A stretch of DNA of 64,000 bases, taken from NCBI RefSeq assembly GCF_038502225.1, contig NW_027195232.1, positions 124,001 to 188,000 on the forward strand. The letters are read 5' to 3'. The notes beneath the pieces are model-generated. The model ran no database searches. It was not told the DNA's origin and saw nothing but the letters and a program-made list of their open reading frames with translations. The DNA is from Cherax quadricarinatus (taxonomy: Eukaryota > Arthropoda > Malacostraca > Decapoda > Parastacidae). Within the stretch, counting starts at the first letter, position 1; each line of letters opens with the position of its first letter. Below, one piece after another: positions 43,301-58,300 of the stretch. A program made the position numbers and the translations under genes.

Positions 43301-46300
43301 TCACCATCATCAGTAAAGTGATGGAGTCACTTAAGTTACAGTAGCTGTCACCATCATCAGTAAAGTGATGGAGTCACTTAAGTTACAGTAGCTGTGACCA
43401 TCATCAGTAAAGTGATGGAGTCACTTAAGTTACAGTAGCTGTGACCATCATCAGTAAAGTGATGGAGCTGTCACATCAGTAAGTTACAGTAGCTGTCACC
43501 ATCATCAGTAAAGTGATGGAGTCACTTAAGTTACAGTAGCTGTGACCATCATCAGTAAAGTGATGGAGTCACTTAAGTTACAGTAGCTGTGACCATCATC
43601 AGTAAAGTGATGGAGTCACTTAAGTTACAGTAGCTGTCACCATCATCAGTAAAGTGATGGAGTCACTTAAGTTACAGTAGCTGTGACCATCATCAGTAAA
43701 GTGATGGAGTCACTTAAGTTACAGTAGCTGTGACCATCATCAGTAAAGTGATGGAGTCACTTAAGTTACAGTAGCTGTCACCATCATCAGTAAAGTGATG
43801 GAGTCACTTAAGTTACAGTAGCTGTCACCATCATCAGTAAAGTGATGGAGTCACTTAAGTTACAGTAGCTGTGACCATCATCAGTAAAGTGATGGAGTCA
43901 CTTAAGTTACAGTAGCTGTCACCATCATCAGTAAAGTGATGGAGTCACTTAAGTTACAGTAGCTGTCACCATCATCAGTAAAGTGATGGAGTCACTTAAG
44001 TTACAGTAGCTGTCACCATCATCAGTAAAGTGATGGAGTCACTTAAGTTACAGTAGCTGTGACCATCATCAGTAAAGTGATGGAGTCACTTAAGTTACAG
44101 TAGCTGTCACCATCATCAGTAAAGTGATGGAGTCACTTAAGTTACAGTAGCTGTCACCATCATCAGTAAAGTGATGGAGTCACTTCAAGTTACAGTAGCT
44201 GTGACCATCATCAGTAAAGTGATGGAGTCACTTAAGTTACAGTAGCTGTACACCATCATCAGTAAAGTGATGGAGTCACTTAAGTTACAGTAGCTGTGAC
44301 CATCATCAGTAAAGTGATGGAGTCACTTAAGTTACAGTAGCTGTCACCATCATCAGTAAAGTGATGGAGTCACTTAAGTTACAGTAGCTGTGACCATCAT
44401 CAGTAAAGTGATGGAGTCACTTAAGTTACAGTAGCTGTGACCATCATCAGTAAAGTGATGGAGTCACTTAAGTTACAGTAGCTGTCACCATCATCAGTAA
44501 AGTGATGGAGTCACTTAAGTTACAGTAGCTGTCACCATCATCAGTAAAGTGATGGAGTCACTTAAGTTACAGTAGCTGTCACCATCATCAGTAAAGTGAT
44601 GGAGTCACTTAAGTTACAGTAGCTGTGACCATCATCAGTAAAGTGATGGAGTCACTTAAGTTACAGTAGCTGTCACCATCATCAGTAAAGTGATGGAGTC
44701 ACTTAAGTTACAGTAGCTGTCACCATCATCAGTAAAGTGATGGAGTCACTTAAGTTACAGTAGCTGTCACCATCATCAGTAAAGTGATGGAGTCACTTAA
44801 GTTACAGTAGCTGTCACCATCATCAGTAAAGTGATGGAGTCACTTAAGTTACAGTAGCTGTCACCATCATCAGTAAAGTGATGGAGTCACTTAAGTTACA
44901 GTAGCTGTCACCATCATCAGTAAAGTGATGGAGTCACTTAAGTTACAGTAGCTGTGACCATCATCAGTAAAGTGATGGAGTCACTTAAGTTACAGTAGCT
45001 GTCACCATCATCAGTAAAGTGATGGAGTCACTTAAGTTACAGTAGCTGTCACCATCATCAGTAAAGTGATGGAGCCACTTAAGTTACAGTAGTGGTGACC
45101 ATCATCAGTAAAGTGATGGAGTCACTTAAGTTACAGTAGTTGTGACCATCATCAGTAAAGTGATGGAGTCACTTAAGTTACAGTAGCTGTCACCATCATC
45201 AGTAAAGTGATGGAGTCACTTAAGTTACAGTAGCTGTCACCATCATCAGTAAAGTGATGGAGTCACTTAAGTTACAGTAGCTGTCACCATCATCAGTAAA
45301 GTGATGGAGTCACTTAAGTTACAGTAGCTGTGACCATCATCAGTAAAGTGATGGAGTCACTTAAGTTACAGTAGCTGTCACCATCATCAGTAAAGTGATG
45401 GAGTCACTTAAGTTACAGTAGTCACTTGTGACCATCATCAGTAAAGTGATGGAGTCACTTAAGTTACAGTAGCTGTCACCATCATCAGTAAAGTGATGGA
45501 GTCACTTAAGTTACAGTAGCTGTCACCATCATCAGTAAAGTGATGGAGTCACGTAAGTTACAGTAGCTGTGACCATCATCAGTAAAGTGATGGAGTCACT
45601 TAAGTTACAGTAGCTGTCACCATCATCAGTAAAGTGATGGAGTCACTTAAGCTGTCACCATCATCAGTAAAGTGATGGAGTCACTTAAGTTACAGTAGCT
45701 GTCACCATCATCAGTAAAGTGATGGAGTCACGTAAGTTACAGTAGCTGTGACCATCATCAGTAAAGTGATGGAGTCACTTAAGTTACAGTAGCTGTGACC
45801 ATCATCAGTAAAGTGATGGAGTCACTTAAGTTACAGTAGCTGTCACCATCATCAGTAAAGTGATGGAGTCACTTAAGTTACAGTAGCTGTCACCATCATC
45901 AGTAAAGTGATGGAGTCACTTAAGTTACAGTAGCTGTCACCATCATCAGTAAAGTGATGGAGTCACTTAAGTTACAGTAGCTGTCACCATCATCAGTAAA
46001 GTGATGGAGTCACTTAAGTTACAGTAGCTGTCACCATCATCAGTAAAGTGATGGAGTCACTTAAGTTACAGTAGTTGTGACCATCATCAGTAAAGTGATG
46101 GAGTCACTTAAGTTACAGTAGCTGTCACCATCATCAGTAAAGTGATGGAGTCACTTAAGTTACAGTAGCTGTCACCATCATCAGTAAAGTGATGGAGTCA
46201 CTTAAGTTACAGTAGCTGTGACCATCATCAGTAAAGTGATGGAGTCACTTAAGTTACAGTAGCTGTGACCATCATCAGTAAAGTGATGGAGTCACTTAAG

Positions 46301-49300
46301 TTACAGTAGCTGTCACCATCATCAGTAAAGTGATGGAGTCACTTAAGTTACAGTAGCTGTCACCATCATCAGTAAAGTGATGGAGTCACTTAAGTTACAG
46401 TAGCTGTCACCATCATCAGTAAAGTGATGGAGTCACTTAAGTTACAGTAGCTGTCACCATCATCAGTAAAGTGATGGAGTCACTTAAGTTACAGTAGCTG
46501 TCACCATCATCAGTAAAGTGATGGAGTCACTTAAGTTACAGTAGCTGTGACCATCATCAGTAAAGTGATGGAGTCACTTAAGTTACAGTAGCTGTCACCA
46601 TCATCAGTAAAGTGATGGAGTCACTTAAGTTACAGTAGCTGTCACCATCATCAGTAAAGTGATGGAGTCACTTAAGTTACAGTAGCTGTGACCATCATCA
46701 GTAAAGTGATGGAGTCACTTAAGTAAAAGTAGCTGTCGCCATCATCAGTAAAGTGATGGAGTCACTTAAGTTACAGTAGCTGTCACCATCATCAGTAAAG
46801 TGATGGAGTCATTTAAGTTACAGTAAAGTGATGGAGTAGCAGTAGCTGTCGCCATCATCAGTAAAGTGATGGAGTCACTTAAGTTACAGTAGCTGTCACC
46901 ATCATCAGTAAAGTGATGGAGTCACTTAAGTTACAGTAGCTGTCACCATCATCAGTAAAGTGATGGAGTCACTTAAGTTACAGTAGCTGTCACCATCATC
47001 AGTAAAGTGATGGAGTCACTTAAGTAAAAGTAGCTGTCGCCATCATCAGTAAAGTGATGGAGTCACTTAAGTTACAGTAGCTGTCACCATCATCAGTAAA
47101 GTGATGGAGTCATTTAAGTTACAGTAGCTGTGACCATCATCAGTAAAGTGATGGAGTCACTTAAGTTACAGTAGTTGTGACCATTATCAGTAAAGTGATG
47201 GAGTCACTTAAGTTACAGTAGCTGTCACCATCATCAGTAATGTGATGGAATCACTTAAGTTACAGTAGCTGTCACCATCATCAGTAAAGTGATGGAGTCA
47301 CTTAAGTTACAGTAGCTGTCACCACCATTAGTAAAGTGATGGAGTCACTTAAGTTACAGTAGCTGTCACCATCATCAGTAAAGTGATGGAGTCACTTAAG
47401 TTACAGTAGCTGTCACCATCATCAGTAAAGTGATGGAGTCACTTAAGTTACAGTAGCTGTCACCATCATCAGTAAAGTGATGGAGTCACTTAAGTTACAG
47501 TAGCTGTCACCATCATCAGTAAAGTGATGGAGTCACTTAAGTTACAGTAGCTGTCACCATCATCAGTAAAGTGATGGAGTCACTTAAGTTACAGTAGCTG
47601 TCACCATCATCAGTAAAGTGATGGAGTCACTTAAGTTACAGTAGCTGTCACCATCATCAGTAAAGTGATGGAGTCACTTAAGTTACAGTAGCTGTCACCA
47701 TCATCAGTAAAGTGATGGAGTCACTTAAGTTACAGTAGCTGTGACCATCATCAGTAAAGTGATGGAGTCACTTAAGTTACAGTAGCTGTCACCATCATCA
47801 GTAAAGTGATGGAGTCACTTAAGTTACAGTAGCTGTCACCATCATCAGTAAAGTGATGGAGTCACTTAAGTTACAGTAGCTGTGACCATCATCAGTAAAG
47901 TGATGGAGTCACTTAAGTTACAGTAGCTGTCACCATCATCAGTAAAGTGATGGAGTCACTTAAGTTACAGTAGCTGTCACCATCATCAGTAAAGTGATGG
48001 AGTCACTTAAGTTACAGTAGCTGTCACCATCATCAGTAAAGTGATGGAGTCACTTAAGTTACAGTAGCTGTCACCATCATCAGTAAAGTGATGGAGTCAC
48101 TTAAGTTACAGTAGCTGTCACCATCATCAGTAAAGTGATGGAGTCACTTAAGTTACAGTAGCTGTCACCATCATCAGTAAAGTGATGGAGTCACTTAAGT
48201 TACAGTAGCTGTCACCATCATCAGTAAAGTGATGGAGTCACTTAAGTTACAGTAGCTGTCACCATCATCAGTAAAGTGATGGAGTCACTTAAGTTATAGT
48301 AGCTGTCACCATCATCAGTAAAGTGATGGAGTCACTTAAGTTACAGTAGCTGTCACCATCATCAGTAAAGTGATGGAGTCACTTAAGTTACAGTAGTTGT
48401 GACCATCATCAGTAAAGTGATGGAGTCACTTAAGTTACAGTAGCTGTCACCATCATCAGTAAAGTGATGGAGTCACTTAAGTTACAGTAGCTGTCACCAT
48501 CATCAGTAAAGTGATGGAGTCACTTAAGTTACAGTAGCTGTCACCATCATCAGTAAAGTGATGGAGTCACTTAAGTTACAGTAGCTGTCACCATCATCAG
48601 TAAAGTGATGGAGTCACTTAAGTTACAGTAGCTGTCACCATCATCAGTAAAGTGATGGAGTCACTTAAGTTACAGTAGCTGTCACCATCATCAGTAAAGT
48701 GATGGAGTCACTTAAGTTACAGTAGCTGTCACCATCATCAGTAAAGTGATGGAGTCACTTAAGTTACAGTAGCTGTCACCATCATCAGTAAAGTGATGGA
48801 GTCACTTAAGTTACAGTAGCTGTGACCATCATCAGTAAAGTGATGGAGTCACTTAAGTTACAGTAGCTGTGACCATCATCAGTAAAGTGATGGAGTCACT
48901 TAAGATACAGTAGACCATCATCAGTAAAGTGATGGAGTCACTTAAGTTACAGTAGCTGTCACCATCATCAGTAAAGTGATGGAGTCACTTAAGTTACAGT
49001 AGTTGTGACCATCATCAGTAAAGTGATGGAGTCACTTAAGTTACAGTAGCTGTCACCATCATCAGTAAAGTGATGGAGTCACTTAAGTTACAGTAGCTGT
49101 CACCATCATCAGTAAAGTGATGGAGTCACTTAAGTTACAGTAGCTGTCACCATCATCAGTAAAGTGATGGAGTCACTTAAGTTACAGTAGCTGTCACCAT
49201 CATCAGTAAAGTGATGGAGTCACTTAAGTTACAGTAGTTGTGACCATCTTAAGTTACAGTAGCTGTCACCATCATCAGTAAAGTGATGGAGTAGCTGTCA

Positions 49301-52300
49301 CCATCATCAGTAAAGTGATGGAGTCACTTAAGTTACAGTAGCTGTCACCATCATCAGTAAAGTGATGGAGTCACTTAAGTTACAGTAGCTGTCACCATCA
49401 TCAGTAAAGTGATGGAGTCACTTAAGTTACAGTAGCTGTCACCATCATCAGTAAAGTGATGGAGTCACTTAAGTTACAGTAGCTGTCACCATCATCAGTA
49501 AAGTGATGGAGTCACTTAAGTTACAGTAGCTGTCACCATCATCAGTAAAGTGATGGAGTCACTTAAGTTACAGTAGCTGTCACCATCATCAGTAAAGTGA
49601 TGGAGTCACTTAAGTTACAGTAGCTGTCACCATCATCAGTAAAGTGATGGAGTCACTTAAGTTACAGTAGCTGTCACCATCATCAGTAAAGTGATGGAGT
49701 CACTTAAGTTACAGTAGCTGTGACCATCATCAGTAAAGTGATGGAGTCACTTAAGTTACAGTAGCTGTCACCATCATCAGTAAAGTGATGGAGTCACTTA
49801 AGTTACAGTAGCTGTCACCATCATCAGTAAAGTGATGGAGTCACTTAAGTTACAGTAGCTGTCACCATCATCAGTAAAGTGATGGAGTCACTTAAGTTAC
49901 AGTAGCTGTCACCATCATCAGTAAAGTGATGGAGTCACTTAAGTTACAGTAGCTGTCACCATCATCAGTAAAGTGATGGAGTCACTTAAGTTACAGTAGC
50001 TGTCACCATCATCAGTAAAGTGATGGAGTCACTTAAGTTACAGTAGCTGTGACCATCATCAGTAAAGTGATGGAGTCACTTAAGTTACAGTAGCTGTCAC
50101 CATCATCAGTAAAGTGATGGAGTCACTTAAGTTACAGTAGCTGTCACCATCATCAGTAAAGTGATGGAGTCACTTAAGTTACAGTAGCTGTCACCATCAT
50201 CAGTAAAGTGATGGAGTCACTTAAGTTACAGTAGCTGTGACCATCATCAGTAAAGTGATGGAGTCACTTAAGTTACAGTAGCTGTCACCATCATCAGTAA
50301 AGTGATGGAGTCACTTAAGTTACAGTAGCTGTCACCATCATCAGTAAAGTGATGGAGTCACTTAAGTTACAGTAGCTGTCACCATCATCAGTAAAGTGAT
50401 GGAGTCACTTAAGTTACAGTAGCTGTCACCATCATCAGTAAAGTGATGGAGTCACTTAAGTTACAGTAGCTGTCACCATCATCAGTAAAGTGATGGAGTC
50501 ACTTAAGTTACAGTAGCTGTGACCATCATCAGTAAAGTGATGGAGTCACTTAAGTTACAGTAGCTGTCACCATCATCAGTAAAGTGATGGAGTCACTTAA
50601 GTTACAGTAGCTGTCACCATCATCAGTAAAGTGATGGAGTCACAGTAAAGTAGCTGTGACCATCATCAGTAAAGTGATGGAGTCACTTAAGTTACAGTAG
50701 CTGTAGCTGTGACCACCATCATCAGTAAAGTGATGGAGTCACTTAAGTTACAGTAGCTGTCAGTACCATCATCAGTAAAGTGATGGAGTCACTTAAGTTT
50801 AGTAGCTGTCACCATCATCAGTAAAGTGATGGAGTCACTTAAGTTGTCACCATCATCAGTAAAGTGATGGAGTCACTTAAGTTACAGTAGCTGTCACCAT
50901 CATGAGTAAAGTGATGGAGTCACTTAAGTTACAGTAGCTGTCAGTTACATCACCATCATCAGTAAAGTGATGGAGTCACTTAAGTTACAGTAGCTGTCAC
51001 CATCATCAGTAAAGTGATGGAGTCACTTAAGTTACAGTAGCTGTCACCATCATCAGTAAAGTGATGGAGTCACTTAAGTTACAGTAGCTGTGACCATCAT
51101 CAGTAAAGTGATGGAGTCACTTAAGTTACAGTAGCTGTCACCATCATCAGTAAAGTGATGGAGTCACTTAAGTTACAGTAGCTGTCACCATCATCAGTAA
51201 AGTGATGGAGTCACTTAAGTTACAGTAGCTGTCACCATCATCAGTAAAGTGATGGAGTCACTTAAGTTACAGTAGCTGTCACCATCATCAGTAAAGTAGT
51301 CACTGTAGCACCACCATTAGTAAAGTGATGGAGTCACTTAATTTACAGTAGCTGTCACCATCATCAGTAAAGTGATGGAGTCACTTAAGTTACAGTAGCT
51401 GTGACCATCATCAGTAAAGTGATGGAGTCACTTAAGTTACAGTAGCTGTCACCATCATCAGTAAAGTGATGGAGTCACTTAAGTTACAGTAGCTGTCACC
51501 ATCATCAGTAAAGTGATGGAGTCACTTAAGTTACAGTAGCTGTCACCATCATCAGTAAAGTGATGGAGTCACTTAAGTTACAGTAGCTGTCACCATCATC
51601 AGTAAAGTGATGGAGTCACTTAAGTTACAGTAGCTGTCACCATCATCAGTAAAGTGATGGAGTCACTTAAGTTACAGTAGCTGTGACCATCATCAGTAAA
51701 GTGATGGAGTCACTTAAGTTACAGTAGCTGTCACCATCATCAGTAAAGTGATGGAGTCACTTAAGTTACAGTAGCTGTCACCATCATCAGTAAAGTGATG
51801 GAGTCACTTAAGTTACAGTAGCTGTCACCATCATCAGTAAAGTGATGGAGTCACTTAAGTTACAGTAGCTGTCACCATCATCAGTAAAGTGATGGAGTCA
51901 CTTAAGTTACAGTATCATCAGTAAAGTGATGGAGTCACTTAAGTTATAGTAGCTGTCACCATCATCAGTAAAGTGATGGAGTCACTTAAGTTACAGTAGC
52001 TGTCACCATCATCAGTAAAGTGATGGAGTGACTTAAGTTACAGTAGATGTGACCATCAGTAAAGTGATGGAGTCACTTAAGTTACAGTAGCTGTCACCAT
52101 CATCAGTAATGTGATGGAATCACTTAAGTTACAGTAGCTGTCACCATCATCAGTAAAGTGATGGAGTCACTTAAGTTACAGTAGCTGTCACCACCATTAG
52201 TAAAGTGATGGAGTCACTTAAGTTACAGTAGCTGTGACCATCATCAGTAAAGTGATGGAGTCACTTAAGTTACAGTAGCTGTCACCATCATCAGTAAAGT

Positions 52301-55300
52301 GATGGAGTCACTTAAGTTACAGTAGCTGTCACCATCATCAGTAAAGTGATGGAGTCACTTAAGTTACAGTAGCTGTCACCATCATCAGTAAAGTGATGGA
52401 GTCACTTAAGTTACAGTAGCTGTCACCATCATCAGTAAAGTGATGGAGTCACTTAAGTTACAGTAGCTGTCACCATCATCAGTAAAGTGATGGAGTCACT
52501 TAAGTTACAGTAGCTGTCACCATCATCAGTAAAGTGATGGAGTCACTTAAGTTACAGTAGCTGTCACCATCATCAGTAAAGTGATGGAGTCACTTAAGTT
52601 ACAGTAGCTGTCACCATCATCAGTAAAGTGATGGAGTCACTTAAGTTACAGTAGCTGTCACCATCATCAGTAAAGTGATGGAGTCACTTAAGTTACAGTA
52701 GCTGTGACCATCATCAGTAAAGTGATGGAGTCACTTAAGTTACAGTAGCTGTGACCATCATCAGTAAAGTGATGGAGTCACTTAAGTTACAGTAGCTGTC
52801 ACCATCATCAGTAAAGTGATGGAGTCACTTAAGTTACAGTAGCTGTCACCATCATCAGTAAAGTGATGGAGTCACTTAAGTTACAGTAGCTGTCACCATC
52901 ATCAGTAAAGTGATGGAGTCACTTAAGTTACAGTAGCTGTCACCATCATCAGTAAAGTGATGGAGTCACTTAAGTTACAGTAGCTTCACCATCAAGTTAC
53001 AGTAGCTGTGACCATCATCAGTAAAGTGATGGAGTCACTTAAGTTACAGTAGCTGTCACCATCATCAGTAAAGTGATGGAGTCACTTAAGTGTCACCATC
53101 ATCAGTAGCTGTCACCATCATCAGTAAAGTGATGGAGTCACTTAAGTTACAGTAGCTGTCACCATCATCAGTAAAGTGATGGAGTCACTTAAGTTACAGT
53201 AGCTGTCACCATCATCAGTAAAGTGATGGAGTCACTTAAGTTACAGTAGCTGTCACCATCATCAGTAAAGTGATGGAGTCACTTAAGTTACAGTAGCTGT
53301 CACCATCATCAGTAAAGTGATGGAGTCACTTAAGTTACAGTAGCTGTCACCATCATCAGTAAAGTGATGGAGTCACTTAAGTTACAGTAGCTGTCACCAT
53401 CATCAGTAAAGTGATGGAGTCACTTAAGTTTCAGTCGCTGTTACTTAGCAGTAGCTGTCACCATCATCAGTAAAGTGATGGAGTCACTTAAGTTACAGTA
53501 GCTGTCACCATCATCAGTAAAGTGATGGAGTCACTTAAGTTACAGTAGCTGTGACCATCATCAGTAAAGTGATGGAGTCACTTAAGTTATCATCAGTAAA
53601 GTAGCTGTACAGTACCATCATTAGTAAAGTGATGGAGTCACTTAAGTTACAGTAGCTGTCACCATCATCAGTAAAGTGATGGAGTCACTTAAGTTACAGT
53701 AGCTGTCACCATCATCAGTAAAGTGATGGAGTCACTTAAGTTACAGTAGCTGTCACCATCATCAGTAAAGTGATGGAGTCACTTAAGTTACAGTAGCTGT
53801 CACCATCATCAGTAAAGTGATGGAGTCACTTAAGTTACAGTAGTTGTGACCATCATCAGTAAAGTGATGGAGTCACTTAAGTTACAGTAGCTGTCACCAT
53901 CATCAGTAAAGTGATGGAGTCACTTAAGTTACAGTAGCTGTCACCATCATCAGTAAAGTGATGGAGTCACTTAAGTTACAGTAGCTGTCACCATCATCAG
54001 TAAAGTGATGGAGTCACTTAAGTTACAGTAGCTGTCACCATCATCAGTAAAGTGATGGAGTCACTTAAGTTACAGTAGACCATCATCAGTAAAGTGATGG
54101 AGTCACTTAGTTACAGTAGCTGTCACCATCATCAGTAAAGTGATGGAGTCACTTTAGTTACAGTAGCTGTCACCATCATCAGTAAAGTGATGGAGTCACT
54201 TAAGTTACAGTAGCTGTCACCATCATCAGTAAAGTGATGGAGTCACTTAAGTTACAGTAGCTGTCACCATCATCAGTAAAGTGATGGAATCACTTAAGTT
54301 ACAGTAGCTGTCACCATCATCAGCAAAGTGATGGAGTCACTTAAGTTACAGTAGGTGTCACCATCATTAGTAAAGTGTGATGGTAGCTGTCACTTAAGTT
54401 ACAGTAGCTGTCACCATCATCAGTAAAGTGATGGAGTCACTTAAGTTACAGTAGCTGTCACCATCATCAGTAAAGTGATGGAGTCACTTAAGTTACAGTA
54501 GCTGTCACCATCTTTAGTAAAGTGATGGAGTCACTTAAGTTACCGTAGCTGTCACCATCATCAGTAAAGTGATGGAGTCACTTAAGTTGCAGTAGCTGTC
54601 ACCATCATCAGTAAAGTGATGGAGTCACTTAAGTTACAGTAGCTGTCACCATCATCAGTAAAGTGATGGAGTCACTTAAGTTACAGTAGCTGTCACCATC
54701 ATCAGTAAAGTGATGGAGTCACTTAAGTTACAGTAGCTGTGACCATCATCAGTAAAGTGATGGAGTCACTTAAGTTACAGTAGCTGTCACCATCATCAGT
54801 AAAGTGATGGAGTCACTTAAGTTACAGTAGCTGTGACCATCATCAGTAAAGTGATGGAGTCACTTAAGTTACAGTAGCTGTGACCATCATCAGTAAAGTG
54901 ATGGAGTCACTTAAGTTACAGTAGCTGTCACCATCATCAGTAAAGTGATGGAGTCACTTAAGTTACAGTAGCTGTCACCATCATCAGTAAAGTGATGGAG
55001 TCACTTTAGTTACAGTAGCTGTCACCATCATCAATAAAGTGATGGAGCCACTTAAGTTACAGTAGCTGTCACCATCATCAGGAAAGTGATGGAGTCACTT
55101 AAGTTACAGTATCAGTTACAGTAGCTGTCACCATCAGTAAAGTGATGGAGTCACTTAAGTTACAGTAGCTGTCACCATCATCAGTAAAGTGATGGAGTCA
55201 CTTAAGTTACAGTAGCTGTCACCATCATCAGTAAAGTGATGGAGTCACTTAAGTTACAGTAGCTGTCACCATCATCAGTAAAGTGATGGAGTCACTTAAG

Positions 55301-58300
55301 TTACAGTAGCTGTCACCATCATCAGTAAAGTGATGGAGTCACTTAAGTTACAGTAGCTGTCACCATCATCAGTAAAGTGATGGAGTCACTTAAGTTACAG
55401 TAGCTGTCACCATCATCAGTAAAGTGATGGAGTCACTTAAGTTACAGTAGCTGTCACCATCATCAGTAAAGTGATGGAGTCACTTAAGTTACAGTAGCTG
55501 TCACCATCATCAGTAAAGTGATGGAGTCACTTAAGTTACAGTAGCTGTCACCATCATCAGTAAAGTGATGGAGTCACTTAAGTTACAATAGCTGTTACAG
55601 TAAAGTGATGGAGCCACTTAAGTTACAGTAGTTGTGACCATCATCAGTAAAGTGATGGAGTCACTTAAGTTACAGTAGCTGTCACCATCATCAGTAAAGT
55701 GATGGAGTCACTTAAGTTACAGTAGCTGTCACCATCATCAGTAAAGTGATGGAGTCACTTAAGTTACAGTAGCTGTCACCATCATCAGTAAAGTGATGGA
55801 GTCACTTAAGTTACAGTAGCTGTCACCATCATCAGTAAAGTGATGGAGTCACTTAAGTTACAGTAGCTGTCACCATCATCAGTAAAGTGATGGAGTCACT
55901 TAAGTTACAGTAGCTGTCACCATCATCAGTAAAGTGATGGAGTCACTTAAGTTACAGTAGCTGTGACCATCATCAGTAAAGTGATGGAGTCACTTAAGTT
56001 ACAGTAGCTGTCACCATCATCAGTAAAGTGATGGAGTCACTTAAGTTACAGTAGCTGTCACCATCATCAGTAAAGTGATGGAGTCACTTAAGTTACAGTA
56101 GCTGTGACCATCATCAGTAAAGTGATGGAGTCACTTAAGTTACAGTAGCTGTCACCATCATCAGTAAAGTGATGGAGTCACTTAAGTTACAGTAGCTGTG
56201 ACCCATCAGTAAAGTGATGGAGTCACTTAAGTAAGTAGCTGTCACCATCATCAGATGTGATGGTCACTTAAGTTACAGTAGCTGTCACCATCATCAGTAA
56301 AGTGATGGAGTCACTTAAGTTACAGTAGCTGTCACCATCATCAGTAAAGTGATGGAGTCACTTAAGTTACAGTAGCTGTCACCATCATCAGTAAAGTGAT
56401 GGAGTCACTTAAGTTACAGTAGCTGTGACCATCATCAGTAAAGTGATGGAGTCACTTAAGTTACAGTAGCTGTCACCATCATCAGTAAAGTGATGGAGTC
56501 ACTTAAGTTACAGTAGCTGTGACCATCATCAGTAAAGTGATGGAGTCACTTAAGTTACAGTAGCTGTCACCATCATCAGTAAAGTGATGGAGTCACTTAA
56601 GTTACAGTAGCTGTGACCATCATCAGTAAAGTGATGGAGTCACCATCATCAGTAAAGTGATGGAGTCACTTAAGTTACAGTAGCTGTCACCATCATCAGT
56701 AAAGTGATGGAGTCACTTAAGTTACAGTAGCTGTGACCATCATCAGTAAAGTGATGGAGTCACTTAAGTTACAGTAGCTGTCACCATCATCAGTAAAGTG
56801 ATGGAGTCACTTAAGTTACAGTAGCTGTCACCATCATCAGTAAAGTGATGGAGTCACTTAAGTTACAGTAGCTGTCACCATCATCAGTAAAGTGATGGAG
56901 TCATTTAAGTTACAGTAGCAGTGACCATCATCAGTAAAGTGATGGAGTCACTTAAGTTACAGTAGCTGTGACCATCATCAGTAAAGTGATGGAGTCACTT
57001 AAGTTACAGTTGCTGTGACCATCATCACAGTTAAGTAGTCACCATCATCAGTAAAGTGATGGAGTCACTTAAGTTACAGTAGCTGTAATCATCATCAGTA
57101 AAGTGATGGAGTCACTTAAGTTATAGTAGCTGTCACCATCATCAGGAAAGTGATGGAGTCACTTAAGTTACAGTAGTTGTGACCATCATCAGTAAAGTGA
57201 TGGAGTCACTTAAGTTACAGTAGGTGTCACCATCATCAGTAAAGTGATGGAGTCACTTAAGTTACAGTAGCTGTCACCATCATCAGTAAAGTGATGGAGT
57301 CACGTAAGTTACAGTAGCTGAGTCACTTAAGTTACAGTAGCTGTCACCATCATCAGTAAAGTGATGGAGTCACTTAAGTTACAGTAGCTGTCACCATCAT
57401 CAGTAAAGTGATGGAGTCACTTAAGTTACAGTCTGTCACCATCATCAGTAAAGTGATGGAGTCACTTAAGTTACAGTAGCTGTCACCATCATCAGTAAAG
57501 TGATGGAGTCACTTAAGTTACAGTAGCTGTCACCATCATCAGTAAAGTGATGGAGTCACTTAAGTTACAGTAGCTGTCACCATCATCAGTAAAGTGATGG
57601 AGTCACTTAAGTTACAGTAGCTGTCAGTACCATCATCAGTAAAGTGATGGAGTCACTTAAGTTACAGTAGCTGTCACCATCATCAGTAAAGTGATGGAGT
57701 CACTTAAGTTACAGTAGCTGTCACCATCATCAGTAAAGTGATGGAGTCACTTAAGTTACAGTAGCTGTCACCATCATCAGTAAAGTGATGGAGTCACTTA
57801 TGTTACAGTAGCTGTGACCATCATGAGTAAAGTGATGGAGTCACTAAAGTTACAGTAGCTGTCACCATCATCAGTAAAGTGATGGAGTCACTAAAGTTAC
57901 AGTAGCTGTAACCATCATCAGTAAAGTGATGGAGTCACTTAAGTTACTGTGTCACCATCATCAGTAAAGTGATGGAGTCACTTAAGTTACAGTAGTGTCA
58001 CCATCATCAGTAAAGTGATGGAGTCACTGTCACCATCATCAGTAAAGTGATGGAGTCACTTAAGTTTAGTAGCTGTCACCATCATCAGTAAAGTGATGGA
58101 GTAGCAGTGTCACCATCATCAGTAAAGTGATGGAGTCACTTAAGTTACAGTAGCTGTCACCATCATCAGTAAAGTGATGGAGTCACTTAAGTTACAGTAG
58201 CTGTCACCATCATCAGTAAAGTGATGGAGTCACTTAAGTTACAGTAGCTGTCACCATCATCAGTAAAGTGATGGAGTCACTTAAGTTACAGTAGCTGTCA